From JAUIAS01 sp030425395 (GTDB taxonomy: Bacteria; Pseudomonadota; Alphaproteobacteria; Rhodobacterales; Rhodobacteraceae), in NCBI GenBank assembly GCA_043553855.1, contig CP121336.1:1674001-1738000 (forward strand): 64,000 bases of DNA. The letters are read 5' to 3'. A model generated the notes under the pieces. It had not been told where the DNA came from, did not search any database, and was given only the letters and a program-made list of their open reading frames with translations. Made by a program: the position numbers and the translations under genes. Of the stretch, positions 9,406 to 17,332 are shown piece by piece. Within the stretch, counting starts at the first letter, position 1; each line of letters opens with the position of its first letter.

Positions 9406-10037
9406 AAAGCTCTTTTTCCTTCCCGATGACCCCTGTCATCGTCCGTTTTAAGCCGCAGGCCCCTGAGGCGTTGGGCTTCCTCTACAACACGTGCGCTGAG
9501 TCCACCAGAGGAGAGCGCCGCATGTACCACAGTTTCGCGGCCAAAAGCCACTCCAAGCTCATCCGCCGTCAGCCAACCTATGTAGGTTCCATAATGCGGA
9601 GTGCTCAGCTTCGATTTTCCGCGGCCTGATCCATCGACCGCCTGAATCAGGACTGTGGCCACTTCCTTGGCCAGCCAATCCTTGGATTTTTCGTATCCGG
9701 ACACAGCAGACCCGGACTTTCGCGCGAGACTTATCAAGTCCACTACCCTTCGGGCAAGACCTTGTTCCACCATATCCACCAGACCGTCCGGTACTGTGAC
9801 CGTCTGTTTAAAGCCGCGCGCGAAGAGTTTCTTGGAAACGGCCTTATCCAGCGCATTGCGCGAGGACGCGACATAAACGCCGCGACCCGGCAGTTTGCCG
9901 GCGATATCGGGGACAACCTGACCGTCCGGCCCCATGACGAACCGGACCAGGCCATAGCGCGGCTGCGCCTCGCCCGTGGCGATGCATTTGCGTTCGGGTC
10001 CGTCTTCCCGAACCTTGGATGCGCCTCCGCGACCCAT
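9402..10037 (-). CDS. YlxR (RnpM-like) RNA-binding protein fused to an L7Ae-like region
   Basis: The N-terminal 90 residues match the YlxR/DUF448 fold: RKCIATGEAQPRYGLVRFV, then LPGRGVYVASSRNALDKAV. The C-terminal half (about 95-190) resembles the ribosomal L7Ae/L30e-type RNA-binding fold (LISLARKSGSAVSGYEK, then TADELGVAFGRETVVHAAL). The family is found in nusA-infB operons; in Firmicutes YlxR/RnpM has been linked to RNase P modulation, and transfer of that role here is an inference. The fused form is usual in alphaproteobacteria. It sits 21 bp after nusA and overlaps infB by 4 bp. Confidence 0.88.
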   Translation of the reverse strand: MGRGGASKVREDGPERKCIATGEAQPRYGLVRFVMGPDGQVVPDIAGKLPGRGVYVASSRNALDKAVSKKLFARGFKQTVTVPDGLVDMVEQGLARRVVDLISLARKSGSAVSGYEKSKDWLAKEVATVLIQAVDGSGRGKSKLSTPHYGTYIGWLTADELGVAFGRETVVHAALSSGGLSARVVEEAQRLRGLRLKTDDDRGHREGKRAL

Positions 10038-10058
10038 GGCGAACCTCCGGGGCCTAAA

Positions 10059-11681
10059 TCAGGCCCCGGTCTCCTCTTCGCTGTCTGCAGCTTCGGCATC
10101 AGCGTCTTCTTCGGTTTCGAATTCGGTGGGATCGACCCAGCCCAGCAGAACGCGCGCGGTCATAACCATGTGTTGCGCTTCTTCCAGAGACACGTCGAAA
10201 GGTTCAAGCAGACCGTCATCCTTGACGCGTTCGCCATTTTCGGTTGTCCAGCCACCCGCCAGTTCCCAATCGGCGCAGGTTGCGAAGTCTTCCAGAGTCT
10301 TGACACCGTCCTTGGCCAGAGCCTCAACCATCTGAGGGGTCAGGCCTTCAAATTCGACAAGACTGTCTTCGACACCAAGTGACCGCGCATTTTCAAGCGC
10401 GGTTCGGTTCTGCGCCTCCAGATAGTCACGCGCACGCGCCTGCAATTCCTGTGCGGTCGCTTCGTCAACACCGTCAATTACCAACAGTTCGTCAACTTCG
10501 ACATAAGCGACTTCTTCGAGGTTGGTGAAGCCTTCAGACACCAGAAGCTGCGCAAAGAATTCATCAAGGTCCAGCGTCTCCATGAAGAGACCGGTGCGTT
10601 CCTCGAATTCCTTCTGGCGACGGGCGCTTTCTTCGGCTTCGGTCATGATGTCGATATCAAGCCCGGTAAGCTGAGATGCAAGGCGCACGTTCTGACCCCG
10701 GCGGCCGATGGCAAGGCTTAGCTGTTCTTCGGGCACGACAACTTCAATCCGCTCAGCGTCTTCGTCGAGAACAACCTTGGACACCTCAGCAGGCTGAAGC
10801 GCGTTCACAAGGAACGTCGGCATGTCCTCATCCCATGGGATGATGTCGATCTTTTCGCCTTGCAGTTCGTTCACAACCGCCTGAACCCGGCTGCCGCGCA
10901 TACCCACGCAGGCCCCGACGGGATCAATAGACCCGTCATAGGAAATCACTGCAATCTTGGCACGGCTGCCCGGATCACGGGCGACGGCCTTGATGTCGAT
11001 GATACCATCATAAATTTCGGGCACTTCCATCTTGAACAGTTCTGCCATGAATTCCGGCGCGGTCCGCGACAGGAAAATCTGCGGGCCGCGGGGTTCGCGG
11101 CGCACGTCCTTGATATAGACGCGGATACGATCACCGGGACGATAGGCTTCGCGCCCAATCTTTTCGTTCCGGCGCAGGATCGCTTCGCCCGAACCAACGT
11201 CAACGATGACGTTGCCGTATTCTTCGCGCTTGACCAAACCATTGATGATCGACCCGGCGCGGTCCTTGAATTCCTCATACTGGCGGTCACGCTCGGCTTC
11301 GCGCACCTTCTGCAGAATCACCTGCTTGGCGGATTGTGCGGCAATCCGGCCAAGCTCAACCGGCGGCACCTCTTCCACGAACTGATCGCCGACCTTGGGA
11401 TCGTCCATATACTGGCGCGCCTGATCAACGGTCATTTCCGCCTGATAGTTTTCCAGAAGCTCGTCTTCGACCACGGTGCGCACGCGGGTGAACTTCGCCC
11501 GGCCTGTCTTGCGGTCGATGCTGACCCGGATATCCATCTCGGATCCGTAGCGGCTCTTGGCGGCACGGGCGAGACTTTCTTCCATCGCTTCGACCACGAG
11601 ACCGGGGTCGATCATCTTTTCGCGCGCCACTGCTTCGGCGGTCTGCAAAAGCTCTAGCTGGTTGGCAGAGGTAATGGCCAT
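10059..11681 (-). CDS. nusA: Transcription termination/antitermination factor NusA
   Basis: NusA binds RNA polymerase and modulates pausing, termination and antitermination. The 540-aa product has the N-terminal polymerase-binding domain (1-130), an S1 domain (about 135-200), paired KH domains (about 230-350, with GACVGMRGSRVQAVVNEL and LAIGRRGQNVRLAS), two C-terminal helix-hairpin-helix acidic repeats (about 365-510) and a highly acidic tail ending EEETGA. rimP ends 2 bp upstream of its start and ylxR follows. In other bacteria NusA autoregulates this operon, which is relevant to the hairpin found before rimP. Confidence 0.98.
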   Translation of the reverse strand: MAITSANQLELLQTAEAVAREKMIDPGLVVEAMEESLARAAKSRYGSEMDIRVSIDRKTGRAKFTRVRTVVEDELLENYQAEMTVDQARQYMDDPKVGDQFVEEVPPVELGRIAAQSAKQVILQKVREAERDRQYEEFKDRAGSIINGLVKREEYGNVIVDVGSGEAILRRNEKIGREAYRPGDRIRVYIKDVRREPRGPQIFLSRTAPEFMAELFKMEVPEIYDGIIDIKAVARDPGSRAKIAVISYDGSIDPVGACVGMRGSRVQAVVNELQGEKIDIIPWDEDMPTFLVNALQPAEVSKVVLDEDAERIEVVVPEEQLSLAIGRRGQNVRLASQLTGLDIDIMTEAEESARRQKEFEERTGLFMETLDLDEFFAQLLVSEGFTNLEEVAYVEVDELLVIDGVDEATAQELQARARDYLEAQNRTALENARSLGVEDSLVEFEGLTPQMVEALAKDGVKTLEDFATCADWELAGGWTTENGERVKDDGLLEPFDVSLEEAQHMVMTARVLLGWVDPTEFETEEDADAEAADSEEETGA

Positions 11682-11683
11682 GG

Positions 11684-12268
11684 TTACTCCTCTTCGGACC
11701 CTTCGGTCACGATCTCATCGAATTGATCTTCGTTGATGGCACCAGAAGCTTTCTTCTGGCGCAGCATTTCCTGAATCAGGTCATCGGTCAAAAAAAGTTT
11801 GGCATCGCTGAGCCAATCAAACTTGAGGCCGATGGTTACCTGTTCGCCCTGATCGTCGATATTGATCAGGACTTCGTCGTCTTCGATCCCGGCCAATTCC
11901 CCTTTGAAGCGGCGGCGGCCATCAATCAGGTCGGCGGTTTCAATCTTAGCTTCATATCCTTCGAACGTCTCGAAATCCTTCAAACGTGTCAAAGGACGGT
12001 CGATGCCGGGGCTGGATACCTCAAGGGTATAGGCATCAAGAACCGGGTCTTCTACATCCAGAATCGCGCTTACGGCATTGGAAATCGCCGCACAATCATC
12101 AACCTCAATGCCACCATTCGGACGATCAGCCATGATCTGAAGCGTTGTTGCCTTGCCAGACATCAGGCGCACCCGGACCAGCTCATACCCCAAGTCTTCG
12201 ATGACGGGGGTTATGATCTCGGCCAGACGGCGGTCAATCGCGGCTTTGGCTATAAGGTCGTTCGACAT
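11684..12268 (-). CDS. rimP: Ribosome maturation factor RimP
   Basis: RimP assists 30S subunit maturation. The 194-aa product starts MSNDLIAKAAIDRRLAEIIT and carries the RimP features: GYELVRVRL, DDCAAISNAVSAILD, and LEVSSPGIDRPLTRLKDF. It is the first gene of the nusA operon. The ATG at 12268 is preferred because it matches the family N-terminus and follows GGACCA; a GTG 12 bp upstream is in frame and possible. The start lies only 13 bp from the T-run of a terminator-like hairpin. Confidence 0.93.
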   Translation of the reverse strand: MSNDLIAKAAIDRRLAEIITPVIEDLGYELVRVRLMSGKATTLQIMADRPNGGIEVDDCAAISNAVSAILDVEDPVLDAYTLEVSSPGIDRPLTRLKDFETFEGYEAKIETADLIDGRRRFKGELAGIEDDEVLINIDDQGEQVTIGLKFDWLSDAKLFLTDDLIQEMLRQKKASGAINEDQFDEIVTEGSEEE

Positions 12269-12280
12269 TGGTCCAAACAC

Positions 12281-12303
12281 AAAAAAACGGGCGCGCGGCC
12301 CGT
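12281..12303 (-). terminator. Terminator-like hairpin (candidate attenuator) in the rimP-nusA leader
   Basis: On the minus strand ACGGGC (12303-12298) pairs with GCCCGT (12292-12287) around a 5-nt loop, followed directly by seven U residues (12287-12281). It lies between the candidate promoter near 12357-12385 and the rimP ATG at 12268, so it is in the operon leader. It could also terminate transcripts from the upstream pip operon. An upstream GGCGCG (12343-12338, minus) could pair with CGCGCC inside the hairpin as an alternative structure. Confidence 0.6.
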
Positions 12304-12356
12304 CGTTAAATCCGGTGGAGCCTCAGGCAGGACCCGACGCGCCGCTGTTGAGGCGG

Positions 12357-12385
12357 GATATACGCGCGACGAAGCGAGTCTGCAA
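12357..12385 (-). promoter_or_regulatory. Candidate rimP-nusA-ylxR-infB promoter
   Basis: On the minus strand TTGCAG (12385-12380) is separated by 17 bp from TATATC (12362-12357). Transcription would start near 12350, giving a leader of about 80 nt that includes the hairpin at 12281-12303. It lies in the 147-bp gap between the substrate-binding protein gene and rimP. Confidence 0.5.
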
Positions 12386-12415
12386 GCAGAAGTTCAGGCA
12401 CCCCGAAATTGGCGC

Positions 12416-13240
12416 TCAGAGCATCCACCATCGCTCGGAGATACGCCCGTCATCCAGTGGCAGCCGCCCCCCGATCAGACGTGGTCGGGCCAGCCCTGCC
12501 CGCGCTGCCAGTTCGATCCGCGCAGCGTCCGGATAAAGGAAAAGGTCAGATCGCGCGGCAAGACCCGATGGCTCGGGCAGCTGGGCCACGTCGACATACC
12601 CTTCGCGCAAAGCTTCTGCACGGACAGCTGCATCGGGGATCACTGCAACTTCGACGGTTTCAAACCACCCCGCGCGACCATCCTTGTAATGCGCCGCACA
12701 ACGTTTTCCGATGAACCCGCGCCCGTTCGTATAAGACGAGACATGATAAAGACCGGTGCCGATCCTTTCATCCAAGTTGCCCGCGGGCCGAATGGCCAGC
12801 GCAGGATCGGCAAGTATCAGCGGCAGATCACCCAGCGGAAGATCGGTATCAATGCGAACCGTCCATTTCGAGACCGCAGTAACAATCAAATCCTGTCGCG
12901 AAATCGTCAGCGATTCGACCACGTCCTCCGCTGTCATCTGTCGGCCATCGTGGAACATCGCATCGCGCCGCAGATCAAACTCCCAAGACCTTGAATCGGC
13001 GTCCACCCGCCATTCCGTCGCCAGCTCACCACGCAACGCACCGTCTGCGCCAACCTCGGTCAGGGTATCGAAAACGGCGGCGCGCATGATCAATTCAAGG
13101 CTTTGGCCGTCACGTGGCACGGCGATCCGCAACCGTCCACCGTGGCGTGGGCCGGCCTGCGCCGATAGCCCTGTAGCAGAAAGAAGAGCCGCCGCGGCAC
13201 CGGATGTAAACAAGGCGCGTCGGTCGATACGGCCGGTCAT
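12416..13240 (-). CDS. Short Tat-exported solute-binding protein (SBP family 5-like)
   Basis: The 274-aa product begins with a twin-arginine-type signal (DRRALFTSGAAAALLS, then GLSAQA) and continues with the peptide/nickel-binding protein signature: VFDTLTEVGADGALRGELATEWRVD, RRDAMFHDGRQMTAEDVVESL and GTGLYHVSSYTNG. Family members are normally about 500 aa with a second lobe, so this is roughly half length. No permease or ATPase gene lies beside it. Its start overlaps the pip stop (ATGA), which couples it to a proline iminopeptidase and hints at peptide-related binding. It could be a specialised short form or a decayed transporter component; the intact frame and coupling favour the former. 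Confidence 0.8.
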   Translation of the reverse strand: MTGRIDRRALFTSGAAAALLSATGLSAQAGPRHGGRLRIAVPRDGQSLELIMRAAVFDTLTEVGADGALRGELATEWRVDADSRSWEFDLRRDAMFHDGRQMTAEDVVESLTISRQDLIVTAVSKWTVRIDTDLPLGDLPLILADPALAIRPAGNLDERIGTGLYHVSSYTNGRGFIGKRCAAHYKDGRAGWFETVEVAVIPDAAVRAEALREGYVDVAQLPEPSGLAARSDLFLYPDAARIELAARAGLARPRLIGGRLPLDDGRISERWWML

Positions 13241-14214
13241 TGCATCGCCTCACCTATTTGATCCATCGCACGCACCAATTCTGCACTGATACCCGGTTCG
13301 GAAAGGGCATGTCCCGCATTGCGCACCATACGCAAAGACGCATTGGGCCAACGTTCGGACAATTTGTAGGCGGACACCGGCGGGCAGATCATGTCATAGC
13401 GCCCCTGAACGATCACGCCGTTGATATGCGCGATCCGATCCATCTGCGCCAGAATTTGGCCATCGAATTCAAGAAAGCCACCGTTGATGAAGTAATGGTT
13501 CTCAAGCCGAGCAAAAGCGCGCGCGTAATCCCCCGGACCTTCGCCCGCAGAACCGCTGGAATAAATCGAGGCCAGCGCGTTTTCCCAAGAGGACCATGCG
13601 CGCGCAAACTGAATTTCCTGCGAAAGATCGCCGCTGAACAACCGCCGGTGATAGGCCGCGATCAGATCGTCATGCTCGTCCTCGGGGATCAGTTTCGTGA
13701 ATCGCTCCCACACCTCGGGCCAGAATTTCCCGGCACCACCGCCATAGAACCACTGCAACTCTTCCTGCGTCATCAGGAATACGCCCCGAAGGACAATATT
13801 GGTTACGTGTTCCGGGTGCGTTTGTGCATAAACAAGCGACAGGGTCGCGCCCCAGCTTCCGCCAAAGACAACCCAGGCCGGAATATCCAGCGCCCGACGG
13901 ATATGTTCGATATCCTCGACCAGATGCCATGTCGTGTTGTTGGCAACTGCCGCATGAGGCCGCGACCGGCCACAGCCACGCTGATCGAATAGAATCACCC
14001 GAAAAATCTCTGGATCGAAATATCGCCGCATCGCCGGGCTGCACCCGCCACCGGGGCCACCATGCAGCACCACCACGGGGATTCCCTTGGGGTTGCCGCA
14101 TTGTTCGACATAAATTTGATGCCCTTGGCCAACATCCATCATCCGCTGATCGAACGGATCGCTCGGCGGGTAAAGATACTGAACTGCGCGCTTTTGGTCC
14201 GGGAACTTGTCCAT
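13237..14214 (-). CDS. pip: Proline iminopeptidase (alpha/beta hydrolase)
   Basis: This peptidase removes N-terminal proline from peptides. The 325-aa product has the oxyanion region HGGPGGGCSP, the nucleophile elbow GGSWGATLSL, the aspartate in VQGRYDMICPP and the histidine in NAGHALSEPG, all in standard order. The start MDKFPDQKRAVQYLYPP at 14214 is preceded by AGGG and matches the family; a longer frame to 14364 would run back into ubiG on the other strand. It is divergent from ubiG with 48 bp between the starts, and its stop overlaps the binding protein gene. Confidence 0.95.
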   Translation of the reverse strand: MDKFPDQKRAVQYLYPPSDPFDQRMMDVGQGHQIYVEQCGNPKGIPVVVLHGGPGGGCSPAMRRYFDPEIFRVILFDQRGCGRSRPHAAVANNTTWHLVEDIEHIRRALDIPAWVVFGGSWGATLSLVYAQTHPEHVTNIVLRGVFLMTQEELQWFYGGGAGKFWPEVWERFTKLIPEDEHDDLIAAYHRRLFSGDLSQEIQFARAWSSWENALASIYSSGSAGEGPGDYARAFARLENHYFINGGFLEFDGQILAQMDRIAHINGVIVQGRYDMICPPVSAYKLSERWPNASLRMVRNAGHALSEPGISAELVRAMDQIGEAMQ

Positions 14215-14262
14215 TACTGCCCTATATAGAAGGAAGCGCAAAAAAAGCACATGGAGACAGGA

Positions 14263-15009
14263 ATGCAAGGCCAACAAACCACCGTTGACCCCTCGGAGAT
14301 CGCAAAATTCGAAGCGATGGCCGCAGAATGGTGGGATCCCAAAGGAAAATTCAAGCCTCTGCACATGCTGAACCCTTGTCGGCTGGACTATATCACGTCC
14401 CAGATTGCCGGGGAATTCGATCGTGATCTTTCGGGCGACTCACCTTTTGCCGGGTTGAGAATACTCGATATCGGGTGCGGCGGCGGCCTTTTGTGCGAAC
14501 CGATGGCGCGTCTTGGTGCCACGGTCGTGGGTGCTGACGCCGCAGAACGCAACATCCCCGTGGCGCAGGTCCATGCCGAACAATCCGGCCTGACAGTGGA
14601 TTATCGCCACACCACGGCCGAAGCGATGGCCGAAGCGGGTGAACAATTCGATGTCGTCCTCAACATGGAGGTCGTCGAACACGTGGCCGACCCGTTGGCC
14701 TATCTCACCGCATGCCGTCAGTTGCTCAAACCGGGCGGGCTGCACATCTGTTCGACGATCAACAGAAACCCCAAGAGCTTTGCTATGGCCATCGTCGGGG
14801 CGGAATATGTGATGCGCTGGCTGCCCAAGGGCACACATGAATGGTCCAAGTTCATCACACCCGACGAATTGTTCGAATTGCTGACACAGGCGGGAATGAA
14901 TCCAGTTGATCGCAAGGGATTTGTCTTTAACCCCGTGACATGGGCATGGCGACTGTCCAGCCGTGACCTCAGCGTGAACTACGTGACCGCGTCCCTTAAA
15001 CCCGCCTGA
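14263..15009 (+). CDS. ubiG: Ubiquinone biosynthesis O-methyltransferase UbiG
   Basis: UbiG performs both O-methylations in ubiquinone synthesis using S-adenosylmethionine. The 248-aa product has SAM motif I (LRILDIGCGGG, about residues 64-74), the family signature EWWDPKGKFKPLHMLNP near the N-terminus, and NMEVVEHVADP with LLKPGGLHICSTINRNPKS. The ATG at 14263 follows GGAG with 6-bp spacing; an ATG 12 bp upstream is possible. The short divergent gap to pip means the two promoters overlap. Confidence 0.96.
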   Translation: MQGQQTTVDPSEIAKFEAMAAEWWDPKGKFKPLHMLNPCRLDYITSQIAGEFDRDLSGDSPFAGLRILDIGCGGGLLCEPMARLGATVVGADAAERNIPVAQVHAEQSGLTVDYRHTTAEAMAEAGEQFDVVLNMEVVEHVADPLAYLTACRQLLKPGGLHICSTINRNPKSFAMAIVGAEYVMRWLPKGTHEWSKFITPDELFELLTQAGMNPVDRKGFVFNPVTWAWRLSSRDLSVNYVTASLKPA

Positions 15010-15015
15010 CCCCGA

Positions 15016-15456
15016 TCAACTTCGGTCCATGACCGTCCGTAACCCGCGCAACACCGGGAGGGCCGAGCGGACACGATCTTCGCCAAGTTTTTCAACCACT
15101 TCACCGATCATGGGCGAAATGGCGGAAATTGCCTGCTCTCGTGCGCGGCGGCCTGCAGGGCTGATCGCAACCAGCTTGCGGCGCGCATCATCCCAATCGG
15201 GCCGGATATGCACATACCCGGCCCATTCCAGCTTGCTCAACGTATTGGTCATCGCCCCGCGCGTGACGTGAAACACTTTGGCGAGCTGCGCTGGCGTGCG
15301 TTCGTCAGCCACAAAATCGAGATGATTAAGCACTGAGAAGTGCGACAGCTCCATGCCCTTGGGCATGGCCTTGGACAATCTGTTACGCAACAACTGGTCG
15401 GTGGTGATGATTTCACTGAACAGGGCAACCGCGATGGCTTTGGTATCTTCGCTCAT
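15016..15456 (-). CDS. MarR-family transcriptional regulator
   Basis: The 146-aa protein has the winged-helix layout of MarR regulators. The recognition-helix region is LAKVFHVTRGAMTNTLSKLEWAGYV (about 58-82), followed by the wing DWDDARRKLVAISPAGR with the conserved D-R pair. N- and C-terminal helices should form the dimer interface. It overlaps the end of the nitrilase-family gene by 4 bp (ATGA), so it is the last member of comF-grxC-nit-marR. Its ligand and targets cannot be read from sequence. Confidence 0.9.
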   Translation of the reverse strand: MSEDTKAIAVALFSEIITTDQLLRNRLSKAMPKGMELSHFSVLNHLDFVADERTPAQLAKVFHVTRGAMTNTLSKLEWAGYVHIRPDWDDARRKLVAISPAGRRAREQAISAISPMIGEVVEKLGEDRVRSALPVLRGLRTVMDRS

Positions 15457-16286
15457 GTCGGGCCGCCAAATTCCCGGATGTGGGTCAGGGATGGCACTTT
15501 GGCGCGGGCCTCGGCGACGGCGTCGGTGTCGATCTCAAACATGAAAACGCCCGCTTCGGTGCCTGCATCCAGAACAACCTCGCCCCAGGGCGACACAACC
15601 ATACTGTGCCCGTGCGTCTTGCGCGCTTTGCCGCCCGATGTCGGGTGCGTGCCGGTCTGTGCAGGGGCCAGGATGAAACAACCGGTTTCAATCGCCCGTG
15701 CACGCAGAAGACTTTCCCAATGGGCGGCCCCGGTAACAGGCGAAAACGCCGACGGCACGCTGATCATCGTGGCACCGCCGAGCGCGAGGCGCTGATAAAG
15801 CATGGGGAACCGGATATCGTAGCAAATCGTCAGGCCCAACATTCCCCAGGGCGTCGAAGCCACGACCGCTCGATCACCCGGGCGATAGCCCGCCGATTCG
15901 CGATAGGTTTCTTCCGCTGATACCTGCACGTCGAACATATGAATCTTGTCGTATCGCGCCAGAATATCGCCGCCGGATCCGATCAGGAATGATCGGTTGG
16001 CAAACCGCCCGTCCGCATCATCGGTTTTCAAGGCAAGCGAACCGATAAGAACGGTCAGACCGTTTTCCGCCGCAGCGGCGCGAATGGCGCGAAGCGTTTC
16101 GTCATCTGCCTCTTGGCACAGCACATCTTGCTGCCGGGCTCTGCTGCTAGACACACAGTTGGTCACTTCCGGCGTCAGGATAAACTGCGCCCCCAAGCCC
16201 GCCGCGTGCGCCAAATCAGCGATCACCCGCGCGCGGTTTGCGGCAGGATCGTCAGAAGAGGTCAGCTGAAGCAGCGCCCCCTTCAT
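15453..16286 (-). CDS. Nitrilase-superfamily amidase (Nit1-like, deaminated glutathione amidase candidate)
   Basis: The 277-aa product carries the Glu-Lys-Cys triad of the carbon-nitrogen hydrolase fold: E in ILTPEVTNC (about residue 40), K in ARYDKIHMFDV (about 112) and C in GLTICYDIRFP (about 153). The motif context and length match Nit1/YafV-type enzymes, which repair deaminated glutathione. Its position between grxC and a MarR regulator fits a glutathione-linked role, but substrate is inferred. It starts 2 bp after the grxC stop. Confidence 0.88.
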   Translation of the reverse strand: MKGALLQLTSSDDPAANRARVIADLAHAAGLGAQFILTPEVTNCVSSSRARQQDVLCQEADDETLRAIRAAAAENGLTVLIGSLALKTDDADGRFANRSFLIGSGGDILARYDKIHMFDVQVSAEETYRESAGYRPGDRAVVASTPWGMLGLTICYDIRFPMLYQRLALGGATMISVPSAFSPVTGAAHWESLLRARAIETGCFILAPAQTGTHPTSGGKARKTHGHSMVVSPWGEVVLDAGTEAGVFMFEIDTDAVAEARAKVPSLTHIREFGGPT

Positions 16287-16288
16287 GA

Positions 16289-16543
16289 TCAGCTCAACAT
16301 CGGATCAAGCTTGCCCGCGCGCTCGAGCGCATAAAGCTCATCGCAGCCGCCTACGTGCACATCTCCGATAAAGATTTGCGGAACTGTATGCCGTCCCCCG
16401 GCACGGTCCATCATCTCGGGTTTACGATCAGGTGCGGCCCAGACATCAATCTCGGAAAAGGTGACGCCCTTCTGGTTCAACAAGCGTTTGGCCGCGTGGC
16501 AAAAGCCGCACAACGGGGAGGTGTAGATTTCAACATTCGGCAT
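16289..16543 (-). CDS. grxC: Glutaredoxin 3
   Basis: This 84-aa cytosolic thiol oxidoreductase has a CGFC active site (residues 12-15) in place of the more common CPYC, the TVPQIFIGDVHVGG segment (cis-proline and glutathione-binding residues) and a C-terminal GCDELYALERAGKL helix, all typical of GrxC. It reduces disulfides and glutathione mixed disulfides. It lies between comF (40-bp gap) and the nitrilase-family gene (2-bp gap), a cluster I recognise from other Rhodobacterales. Confidence 0.95.
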   Translation of the reverse strand: MPNVEIYTSPLCGFCHAAKRLLNQKGVTFSEIDVWAAPDRKPEMMDRAGGRHTVPQIFIGDVHVGGCDELYALERAGKLDPMLS

Positions 16544-16583
16544 GAATTTGGATCCCGGGACAAAATATTCCGTTTCGATAAAC

Positions 16584-17315
16584 CTAGGGCGTCTTGGCCG
16601 CGCGCGCCAGTGCTACCACGGACACCTTTGCCGCACCTGCATCCAAACAGGCGCGGGTTGCCTCAAAAAAGGTGGCGCCCGATGTCATCACATCATCCAC
16701 AATGACAATATGGCGGCCACCTATCTGGATTTTCCCCTTGGCGCTGGCTTCCATGGTTTGGCGCAAAATATGCATTCGCTCGCTTGGGCTGGAATGATCC
16801 AGCGATGCCGTCCGCACCCGCCGCCGCAATGCATCTGGCAACACCTCGCATGTCGATTGCTGCGCCATCGCCTGTGCGAGCAATGCCGATTGATTGAACG
16901 TGCGCCGGAAAAATCGTGTCCAGTGCAACGGGACCGGCACAAGAAGAGTATCGGGCGTCAGAATATCGGAAATCGCCCGAACCATCCAAAGCCCCGCCAT
17001 CCGCGCAATATCATGGCGGTCGCCGTGTTTAAGGCTCAGAACAATCCTGCGGCCCTTGTCACGATAGATCAGCGCCGCACGCCCCGATGCCCAGTTGCGC
17101 GGGTGCCGCAAGCAGTCATCACACACAATGGCCGCGTCCGGATCGCGCGGACCATGCTGCGGAATGCCGCACATGTCACAGCATACGCCACCGATAAACG
17201 GTGTGTCCCGCCAACATGGACCACATAGCGCATTGGTGCTGTCCACGATTTCGCCGCAAGCCAGACAGGCCGGCGGAAACAGAACCGAAAGCGCCGTTTG
17301 AAATCCCTCATGCAT
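16584..17315 (-). CDS. comF: ComF-family phosphoribosyltransferase-like protein
   Basis: The 243-aa product has N-terminal zinc-ribbon cysteines (CLACG, CGPCW, CCDMCG, CDDC within residues 17-70) and a phosphoribosyltransferase-type domain ending in the PRPP-binding motif IVIVDDVMTSGAT (about 205-217). ComF proteins take part in DNA uptake in competent bacteria, and Roseobacter relatives have gene transfer agents that use competence proteins; a role here is inferred. It is divergent from the methyltransferase gene with only 17 bp between the two start codons. Confidence 0.9.
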   Translation of the reverse strand: MHEGFQTALSVLFPPACLACGEIVDSTNALCGPCWRDTPFIGGVCCDMCGIPQHGPRDPDAAIVCDDCLRHPRNWASGRAALIYRDKGRRIVLSLKHGDRHDIARMAGLWMVRAISDILTPDTLLVPVPLHWTRFFRRTFNQSALLAQAMAQQSTCEVLPDALRRRVRTASLDHSSPSERMHILRQTMEASAKGKIQIGGRHIVIVDDVMTSGATFFEATRACLDAGAAKVSVVALARAAKTP

Positions 17316-17332
17316 CAGACTAGCTTGCGCTC

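Noticed and set aside
6853..9429. Two long plus-strand frames opposite infB
   Set aside because: They shadow the conserved infB gene; compositional bias explains them, and the first would start inside the terminator between the 46-aa gene and infB.
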